Source of the DNA: Oscillospiraceae bacterium
GTDB taxonomy: Bacteria; Bacillota; Clostridia; Oscillospirales; Ruminococcaceae
Length of the DNA: 13,503 bases
Direction of reading: 5' to 3'
NCBI GenBank assembly: GCA_019413245.1
Contig: DXNX01000053.1
Span: 1,948 to 15,450 of the forward strand
In this document: positions 7,629 through 12,609 of the stretch, in pieces
How positions within the stretch are numbered: the first letter of the stretch is position 1
Layout: each line of letters begins with the position of its first letter
Translations under genes and position numbers: made by a program
The notes under the pieces: model-generated
Database searches by the model: none
What the model was told of the DNA's origin: nothing
What the model saw: the letters and a program-made list of their open reading frames with translations, nothing else

Positions 7629-7658
7629 CCGAGCAATATACAACTTGTATATTATCGG
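7629..7658 (-). repeat. Near-perfect 30-bp palindrome in the intergenic gap, directly upstream of an SD
   Basis: A perfect 9-bp inverted repeat, AATATACAA / TTGTATATT around one central base (7635-7653), is flanked by a second pair CCGA / TCGG (7629-7632 and 7655-7658), separated from the first by 2 and 1 unpaired bases. It is very AT-rich within GC-rich DNA and abuts the SD of the FAD oxidoreductase gene. It could be a dimeric repressor operator, or an RNA hairpin that modulates translation or processing of the polycistronic message. No U-run follows, so it is not a normal terminator. Confidence 0.6.
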
Positions 7659-7662
7659 TTTT

Positions 7663-8451
7663 TTACTTTGGGTCGTATTTTCCCGTAGCGGCGGCAAAGA
7701 GCACTTTCAGCAGGTCACTGTTGCCCTTGAAGCCGCTGATCTTGGTGGGGGTGCGGCCGCTGGCGGGGTAGGCCCGGGTCACGGGGACTTCGCAGGCTTT
7801 GAGGCCCAGGCGGGACGCCCGGATGCTCAGGTAGGCCAGCAGCTCATAGCCCATAAAGATGGGACGCAGGGGCTGCACCTCCGGGTGGGTCAGGTATTCC
7901 CGGCTGTATGCGCGGTAGGCGTTGGTGGTATCGGTGAACCACTGCCCGGCCGCAGCGCTGATGATGGGCGCATGGACCAGGCGCACAGCCAGATACCGAG
8001 ACGGCGGGGTATTGACGGCCCGTCCGCCCTTGATGAAGCGGCTGCCCTGCACCAGGTCATAGCCCTGGCGCAGTTTTTCGATAAAGCGGGGCACATCCTC
8101 GATGGAGTCCTTGTTGTTGCCGTCGATGGTCAGGAAGCCCTTGTATCCCCGGGCCAGGGCAAAGTGCAGGCCCATGCGCAGCTGGGCACCCTGTTTGCCC
8201 TCACTGGTCTTGACCAGCAGGGTGTTGACGCCGTAGAGTTTCAGGGTCGCGGGTTTCATGCTGCCGTCGGTGGAGCCACCGTCGCACAGGATGATGTCCA
8301 CCATCTTGTCCACGCCGGCTTTCTGGGCGCGGCCCAGCTCGGTGAGGATGCGGGAGCCTTCGTTGATGACCGGGATCAGCAGGCAGTAATCGCTGCTGCG
8401 GGGAGAAAATTCGGTGATGGTATAGGCAACGTCAAAAGGCTGACGGTTCAT
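7663..8451 (-). CDS. Soluble family 2 glycosyltransferase, DPM1-like
   Basis: This 262-residue GT-A glycosyltransferase has no membrane helix. Motifs are LLIPVINEG (24-32), DGGSTDGS (57-64, nucleotide binding), TIDGNNKDS (108-116, in the place of the metal-binding DAD motif), QGSRF (135-139) and DTTNAYRAYS (174-183). This set is that of the DPM1/polyprenyl-phosphate sugar synthase group, with the DGNNKD variant. It most likely moves a sugar from a nucleotide donor to a lipid phosphate carrier, or to a glycan, in the cytoplasm. The start overlaps the stop of the isomerase gene by 4 nt, with GGAGG 7 nt upstream inside that gene, so translation is coupled. Donor sugar unknown. Confidence 0.88.
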   Translation of the reverse strand: MNRQPFDVAYTITEFSPRSSDYCLLIPVINEGSRILTELGRAQKAGVDKMVDIILCDGGSTDGSMKPATLKLYGVNTLLVKTSEGKQGAQLRMGLHFALARGYKGFLTIDGNNKDSIEDVPRFIEKLRQGYDLVQGSRFIKGGRAVNTPPSRYLAVRLVHAPIISAAAGQWFTDTTNAYRAYSREYLTHPEVQPLRPIFMGYELLAYLSIRASRLGLKACEVPVTRAYPASGRTPTKISGFKGNSDLLKVLFAAATGKYDPK

Positions 8452-9239
8452 GCAAACACCTCCGCAATGTAATCAATGGTGCGCAGTACCGTGTCGGTAT
8501 CGCCGGGGTTGCGCATCTCGATGGAAACAAATCCGCGGTAGCCCACAGCCTGGAGCATCATGGCCAGTTCCTTGTGTTCCGGGTGAGGCTGGATGGGCTC
8601 CAGGCCCGGCTCGCTGATATGCACATGGCTGACCCAGTTCAGGTCGGGGATGAAATCCCGCAGGCGCTCGCCGTTTTCCAGAATGGTGGACAGGTCCAGG
8701 TTCACGGCCAGGCCGGGATTGTCCAGCCGCTTGACCAGGGCGAAGGCATCGGCGGTGCGGGTCAGGAAGTTGGTGTACCGGGTGGGGTTGGCCTCAATGG
8801 CCAGGCGCACGCCGTACCGGGCGGCCAGGCGGCCCGCCTTGTCAAAGAAAGCATCGGCTTTGGCGGGGTCGGCCCCCTCGGGCAGGCTGCGGTTTTTGGG
8901 GCAGCCGAAGACCAGGCTGGGGCAGTTGAGCACATGGGCGAAGTTGTAGGCTTCCTCGGTATAGGAGAGCAGCTCTTCGGCCTGGGCATCATCAAAGATA
9001 TTGCCGGTCTGCCCGTACCAGATGCTCTGCATGCTGGGCACGGTGAAGCCCCAGCGGTTGTACAGGTATCCGCCGAAAAGGGCGGCCGAGCTCAGGTTAT
9101 CGTAAGGCTGCTCCGGAAAGATGCGGGTGGGGGCCAGTTCCAGCCCGGTGAAGCCCGCGTTTTTCATGGCGGTATAGATCCGTTCGTCATCGGCCTTGTT
9201 CCAGGCGATGTTGCTGACGGCCAGTTGAATGGAAGGCAT
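8448..9239 (-). CDS. Sugar phosphate isomerase/epimerase (TIM barrel, AP endonuclease 2-like)
   Basis: This 263-residue protein shows the xylose-isomerase-like TIM barrel pattern, with metal or catalytic residues at strand ends: E34 (GLELAPT), E149 (AIEANP), D182 (NLDLS), H205 and H207 (SHVHISEPG) and E241 (SIEMRN). Two glutamates, an aspartate and a histidine at such places form the divalent metal site of sugar epimerases and isomerases (family AP_endonuc_2). The start at 9239 has AAAGGGG 7 nt upstream. The gene follows the NAD-dependent epimerase by 12 bp and overlaps the next gene by 4 nt. It probably interconverts a sugar or sugar phosphate on the way to the glycan donor; the substrate is unknown. 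Confidence 0.88.
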   Translation of the reverse strand: MPSIQLAVSNIAWNKADDERIYTAMKNAGFTGLELAPTRIFPEQPYDNLSSAALFGGYLYNRWGFTVPSMQSIWYGQTGNIFDDAQAEELLSYTEEAYNFAHVLNCPSLVFGCPKNRSLPEGADPAKADAFFDKAGRLAARYGVRLAIEANPTRYTNFLTRTADAFALVKRLDNPGLAVNLDLSTILENGERLRDFIPDLNWVSHVHISEPGLEPIQPHPEHKELAMMLQAVGYRGFVSIEMRNPGDTDTVLRTIDYIAEVFA

Positions 9240-9251
9240 GAGAGGCCCCTT

Positions 9252-10172
9252 TCAGTTCCAGTTTTTCATAAACGCGCAGATATCGGCCAGCTCCTCCGCC
9301 TCGGTGCAGAGGTAGCCGTCCCTGCCGCCCAGCAGGTCGGCATGACGGCTGCGCAGGTCATAATCAAAGGGCGGTTTGTTCAGCTCGTTGTGCCAGCTGC
9401 GGCCGGTGACGGCGGTATACACCGCTTCGGCGCTCACCGGCGGGGTGGTCAGGTTGAGCAGGGTCAGCCCGGCCGCCAGGGCCTTTTCAATATCCTGCCA
9501 CAGGCGGCCCAGGTTGTAGAACTGGTAGCGGCTGCGGGAATCGGTGAAGGCCAGGGCATTGAAGCTGTTGGCGGCAAAGAATTCCCGCAGGGCAGCGGCA
9601 TCCGCCCCCGGCACCAGCTTATAGAAACCGTTGTCCGCCAGGGCGTAGCTGGTCTTGACCAGGTCACTGCCGGCGGCCAGCTCCCCGTATTTTTCGGGGC
9701 GCAGCATGGCCGGGGTGATGGTGTGCAGGTCAAACAGGAAATTTTTCCGCAGGCCTTTCCCGTACAGGGCAGGCAGGCGGACGATGAGGGCATCGGGGAA
9801 ATCTTCCCGCACCCAGCGTTCCAGCTGCAGGCGGTTGCGGCCATAGGCAGGCAGGTCCGCCGAATCGGGGGCGTCGGTTTCATCCTTGCCCCGGCTGTCG
9901 GCATATACGGCAATGGAGGAGATCAGCACCAGCTTTTTGGGTGCGATCTTGCGCAGATTTTCCCGGGCAGCGGCCATCACGGCCAGGTCGGCATCCGGGT
10001 CGGCGTTGGCCAGAAACATGGCCGCGGGCACCCCGGCGTAGACGCACAGGTCGGGCGCGGTGCCGTATTGGGCGGCAATATCGGTGGAGTGGCAGACGGC
10101 GGCGAAGGTATGCGCGGCCATCAGGTTGCCCCCCACAAAACCGGTGGAACCCACCAGAAGATCCTTGGTCAT
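9252..10172 (-). CDS. NAD-dependent epimerase/dehydratase (extended SDR family)
   Basis: This 306-residue Rossmann protein has the nucleotide-binding GSTGFVG (8-14), a catalytic serine region ISSIAVY (84-90), and Y110-G-R-N-R114, where the usual YxxxK has arginine for lysine. VRLPALYGKG, typical of nucleotide-sugar epimerases and dehydratases, follows in the middle. The ATG at 10172 was chosen because AAGGGGG (10185-10179) is 6 nt upstream. An in-frame ATG at 10178 touches the SD, and one at 10214 lies at the expected transcription start. It is the first gene after the promoter at 10220-10248. It likely converts a nucleotide sugar or sugar lactone used by the following genes; the exact reaction is not readable. 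Confidence 0.85.
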   Translation of the reverse strand: MTKDLLVGSTGFVGGNLMAAHTFAAVCHSTDIAAQYGTAPDLCVYAGVPAAMFLANADPDADLAVMAAARENLRKIAPKKLVLISSIAVYADSRGKDETDAPDSADLPAYGRNRLQLERWVREDFPDALIVRLPALYGKGLRKNFLFDLHTITPAMLRPEKYGELAAGSDLVKTSYALADNGFYKLVPGADAAALREFFAANSFNALAFTDSRSRYQFYNLGRLWQDIEKALAAGLTLLNLTTPPVSAEAVYTAVTGRSWHNELNKPPFDYDLRSRHADLLGGRDGYLCTEAEELADICAFMKNWN

Positions 10173-10219
10173 GGTCATCCCCCTTGCGGACAACAGAATT
10201 GCACATTTGTACAAGATAC

Positions 10220-10248
10220 ATTATAGTGGTTCCTTTCCCAAAAAGCAA
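10220..10248 (-). promoter_or_regulatory. Promoter of the glycan-to-ispH gene run
   Basis: On the minus strand TTGCTT (10248-10243) lies 17 bp before a perfect TATAAT (10225-10220). Transcription should start near 10213, leaving a leader of about 40 nt before the ATG at 10172. The palindrome TTGTACAA (10214-10207) covers the expected start point and could hold a repressor. The site follows directly after the terminator of the P-loop gene, which supports a new transcription unit. Confidence 0.75.
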
Positions 10249-10284
10249 TGCCCGCGGGGGGTCGGTTTGGGCGGCGCAGCGCTT

Positions 10285-10299
10285 TTTCCGGACCGGAAA
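10285..10299. repeat. 15-bp palindrome upstream of the promoter
   Basis: TTTCCGG and CCGGAAA form perfect 7-bp arms around one central A. The centre lies about 45 bp upstream of the -35 box and just past the T-tract of the preceding terminator. It may be an activator or repressor site, or be chance sequence; nothing further supports a function. Confidence 0.4.
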
Positions 10300-10302
10300 T
10301 GA

Positions 10303-10344
10303 CAAAACAGCAGCCCGCCTGGTCCACAGGGACCGGCGGGCTGC
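10303..10344 (-). terminator. Intrinsic terminator of the P-loop NTPase gene
   Basis: On the minus strand a GCAGCCCGCC arm (10344-10335) pairs perfectly with GGCGGGCTGC (10319-10310). The stem continues with GGTCC / GGACC, one bulged base and a CTGT loop, about 15 bp in all. TGTTTTGT follows the stem. It lies 35 bp after the stop of the gene at 10379-11005. On the plus strand no T-run follows. Confidence 0.9.
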
Positions 10345-10378
10345 CGTTTCAGGTTGGCAATATGCAATTTTGACTTGC

Positions 10379-11005
10379 TCACAGACGGCAAGGCGTGTGA
10401 GGATGAAGACCTTTCTGCACCGAAGCTTCCAGCTGGGCCACAATTTCGGTCATGCTCTGCTTGAATTCCTCGTCCGAAGAATTGTGGAAGATGAGCAGCG
10501 AATCGGGCTGATCGTCCAGCTTCAGGTTGGTGGGCGCGTCGAAGTTGACGCCCAGGATGTATTCATCCCAGTGGTTCAGCTTCCAGATGTCGCGGTCGCT
10601 GGCGCGGTCGATCATGCGCTGGTGGCAGACTTCGGGGTCGGTATCCACCCAGATGACCACCAGTTCCGCTTCCTTCTTGGCCAGCTCCTTGCGCAGGTTC
10701 GCAATATACTCGTCGTCCCGGATCTCGCGGGTGAAGGGCGCGTTAATCAACACAATATCGTCATACAGCAGCGCTTCCATAGCCAGATCCAGGGTGACCT
10801 GATACTCCAGGTCCCGGATATATTTTTCAAAGAAGATGCTGCTGCGGTCATAGGGCTGATGGGCCACCGCGAAAATCTGCTTGGACAGCGGAATCAGAGT
10901 GTCTTTGTCCAGATATACTACATGCTTGAGTGCAGCCGCCAGCTGGCGGGAAATAAAGGTCTTGCCGCAAGCCGGAGGGCTTGTAACCAGGATCAACTTT
11001 TTCAA
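10379..11005 (-). CDS. P-loop NTPase / kinase-like AAA protein of unknown substrate
   Basis: This 208-residue protein has a Walker A at 9-16 reading SPPACGKT, in which the first glycine of GxxxxGK[ST] is serine and the usual serine before GK is cysteine. L32-D33-K34-D35 may be the acceptor or catalytic acidic site. NAPFTRE (88-94) and an arginine-rich stretch with R130, R134 and R138 resemble the lid of small-molecule kinases such as adenylate, gluconate or zeta-toxin-type kinases. It starts with TTG at 11005, with AAAGGG 9 nt upstream; no in-frame ATG is nearby. It has its own promoter and terminator and stands alone between two glycan transcription units. A kinase role is an inference from the fold; the substrate is unknown. 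Confidence 0.75.
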   Translation of the reverse strand: MKKLILVTSPPACGKTFISRQLAAALKHVVYLDKDTLIPLSKQIFAVAHQPYDRSSIFFEKYIRDLEYQVTLDLAMEALLYDDIVLINAPFTREIRDDEYIANLRKELAKKEAELVVIWVDTDPEVCHQRMIDRASDRDIWKLNHWDEYILGVNFDAPTNLKLDDQPDSLLIFHNSSDEEFKQSMTEIVAQLEASVQKGLHPHTPCRL

Positions 11006-11041
11006 ACGGAGACACCCTTTCTGTTCATTGTCAGACAGGCA

Positions 11042-11055
11042 GTTAATTTTTTAAC
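11042..11055. repeat. Operator-like inverted repeat downstream of a promoter
   Basis: GTTAA and TTAAC form 5-bp arms around TTTT, starting about 10 bp downstream of the -10 box at 11066-11071, so at roughly +4 to +17 of the transcript. That position suits a repressor. AT-rich DNA makes such short repeats fairly common, so this is tentative. Confidence 0.35.
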
Positions 11056-11065
11056 CGCTTGTTTG

Positions 11066-11094
11066 ATTATACAACACTTCGGCCCGTTTGTGAA
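11066..11094 (-). promoter_or_regulatory. Promoter of the P-loop NTPase gene
   Basis: On the minus strand TTCACA (11094-11089, 5 of 6 matches to the -35 consensus) lies 17 bp before a perfect TATAAT (11071-11066). The expected start is near 11059, about 54 nt before the TTG start codon at 11005. This is the strongest sigma-A-type promoter in the window. Confidence 0.8.
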
Positions 11095-11105
11095 TGGATA
11101 GAACG

Positions 11106-11149
11106 CCGAAATTTTTCTGTTTATGGATTTTTGTTGCGTAAAATTCCGG
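11106..11149 (-). repeat. Inverted repeat after the amidotransferase operon, possible weak terminator
   Basis: In the minus-strand RNA, CCGGAAUUUU (11149-11140) can pair with AAAAUUUCGG (11115-11106) over 10 bp with one G-U pair and a 24-nt loop. It starts 18 nt after the HisH-like stop codon. No U-run follows, so it is a poor intrinsic terminator. It may stabilise the 3' end or mark rho-dependent termination. The 162-bp gap 11006-11167 holds only this repeat and the promoter region of the next gene. Confidence 0.35.
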
Positions 11150-11167
11150 TAAAGCGCATCCTGCGAA

Positions 11168-11824
11168 TCAGATATTCGGCAGTTTGGCGAAAGCGCGCAA
11201 AATCTCCAGTCCTACGGGGCCGGACTTTTCGGGGTGGAACTGCACCCCCAGCACCGACCCGCACCGGGCGGCTGCGCAGATGCGCCGCCCGCCGTAAACG
11301 GTGTCCGCCAGGCGGAATTCCTGCGACGCCGGCTTTGCCTCATAGCTGTGGATGAAATAACATTCCTGGCCCGGGCGCACCCCTTCCAGAGCGGTGCCCG
11401 CAAAGCCGGTTTCCTGGTCCAGATGCTCGGCGGGAATCAGTTTCTGCCAGCTGATGTGGGGCACCCGCTGGGGGTTGCCGTCCACGTCGGTGTCCGGGAT
11501 GCGCACCACCCGGCCGGGGATGAGCCCCAGTCCCTGATGCACGCCGAACTCCTCCGACTCGTCAAACAGCATCTGCATCCCCAGGCAGATGCCCAGCAGC
11601 GGGATTCCCTCCCCTGCCTTCTGGCAGATGGGTTTGATGAGCCCCAGGCGCTCCAGCCCGGCCATACCGTCCTGGAACGCGCCCACACCGGGCAGGACCA
11701 GGGCCTCGGCAGCCAGCACGTCCTCCGGGCGGCTGGTCAGGCAGACCTCGGCACCGAAATGGGCGAAGGCATGCTGCACACTGAGCAGGTTGGACAGGCC
11801 GTAGTCAATGATGGTCACTTTCAT
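11168..11824 (-). CDS. HisH-like glutamine amidotransferase subunit of a sugar amidotransferase system
   Basis: This 218-residue class I glutamine amidotransferase has the nucleophile C80 in GICLGMQ and the catalytic H197 and E199 in FHPEKS, so glutaminase activity should be intact. LPGVGAF (44-50) contributes the oxyanion region. It would release ammonia from glutamine and hand it to the HisF-like partner. It overlaps that partner's stop by 4 nt, with GGAGG 7 nt upstream of its ATG. In the histidine pathway this protein is HisH. Here it follows an N-acetyl sugar amidotransferase and a HisF homologue lacking a catalytic aspartate, which matches WbuY/HisH2 in O-antigen clusters. No other his gene is in view. 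The gene is the last of its transcription unit. Confidence 0.9.
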   Translation of the reverse strand: MKVTIIDYGLSNLLSVQHAFAHFGAEVCLTSRPEDVLAAEALVLPGVGAFQDGMAGLERLGLIKPICQKAGEGIPLLGICLGMQMLFDESEEFGVHQGLGLIPGRVVRIPDTDVDGNPQRVPHISWQKLIPAEHLDQETGFAGTALEGVRPGQECYFIHSYEAKPASQEFRLADTVYGGRRICAAARCGSVLGVQFHPEKSGPVGLEILRAFAKLPNI

Positions 11825-12594
11825 GCGCGCACCTCCACCCCGCCTGCGCGGATCTCCTCTTTCAGTTCCTGGACGGTTTCCTGGCCGTAGTGCAGCACCG
11901 AAGCGCAGGCCACGGCATCGGCGCCGGCATCGGCGGCGTCCACGATGTCATCCCCGCAGCCCACACCGCCGCCGCAGATGACGGGCACGGTGACGGCACT
12001 GGTCACGGCCCGGATCAGGTCCAGGTCCATGCCGTCCCGCAGCCCCTCGCAGTCCACGCTGGTGAGCAGGATCTCCCCTGCCCCCAGTTCCTGGCCCCGC
12101 TTGGCCCACTCCACCACGTCGTAGCCGGAATGAGCCCGGCCGTTGTCATAGTAGGCTTCCCAGCCGCTGGGCATGGAATGGCTGCGCTTGGCCTGGATGG
12201 ACAGCACCATGCACTGGCTGCCGAAGGCTTTTGCAATTTCAGTAATGAGTTCGGGCCGTTTGACCGCCGCGGTGTTCACAGCCACCTTGTCGGCGCCCAT
12301 GGACAGGATGGCGCGCACGTCCTCCACGCTGCGCAGCCCGCCGCCCACACACACCGGGATATAGACCTCATCCACCGTGCGGCGGACAATACCCGACAGG
12401 TTGTTGCGGTTGTACAGGCTGGCCACGATGTCGATGTACAGCAGCTCATCAATGCCCTGCTCATAGTAGCGGCGGGCGAACTCGTTGGGGTTGCCCAGCT
12501 TGCGCAGGCCCTCCAGCTGGATGCCCTTGACCAGATTTTCGTCCTTCACATCCAGCCGGGCAATGAGCCGGATTTTCTTATGCCCTTGTTCCAT
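11821..12594 (-). CDS. HisF-like ammonia-channel subunit (WbuZ/HisF2 type)
   Basis: This 257-residue TIM barrel is homologous to the HisF cyclase. ARLDVKD (12-18) keeps D15, the equivalent of catalytic D11 of Thermotoga HisF. The second catalytic aspartate, D130 there (in AIDAKR), is replaced by Q134 in SIQAKR. Phosphate-site glycines CVGGG (82-86) and CGGGVG (207-212) are kept, as is GEILLTSVD (173-181). A loop at about 137-157 (RSHSMPSGWEAYYDNGRAHSG) is unlike usual HisF. With the acid lost, the cyclase reaction is doubtful, while a role in guiding ammonia from the HisH partner remains possible. The start at 12594 has GGGAG 7 nt upstream and follows the amidotransferase by 15 bp. Confidence 0.88.
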   Translation of the reverse strand: MEQGHKKIRLIARLDVKDENLVKGIQLEGLRKLGNPNEFARRYYEQGIDELLYIDIVASLYNRNNLSGIVRRTVDEVYIPVCVGGGLRSVEDVRAILSMGADKVAVNTAAVKRPELITEIAKAFGSQCMVLSIQAKRSHSMPSGWEAYYDNGRAHSGYDVVEWAKRGQELGAGEILLTSVDCEGLRDGMDLDLIRAVTSAVTVPVICGGGVGCGDDIVDAADAGADAVACASVLHYGQETVQELKEEIRAGGVEVRA

Positions 12595-12609
12595 GGTATG
12601 CTCCCTGTG

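Noticed and set aside
7616..7636. TTG at 7636 as start of the FAD oxidoreductase
   Set aside because: The strong GGAAAGGA lies inside that extension and is ideally placed for the ATG at 7615, whose product begins directly at the FAD-binding strand.
10173..10214. ATG at 10214 as start of the epimerase
   Set aside because: It sits at the expected transcription start point, has no SD, and would add residues before the Rossmann strand that family members do not have.
8574..10226. 550-codon open frame on the plus strand
   Set aside because: It is antisense to the isomerase and epimerase genes, runs across the promoter and gene boundary of the real transcripts, and shows no recognisable domain.
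11168..12594. HisH and HisF homologues as histidine biosynthesis genes
   Set aside because: The adjacent N-acetyl sugar amidotransferase, the loss of the second catalytic aspartate in the HisF homologue and the lack of other his genes in view favour a sugar amidotransferase system.
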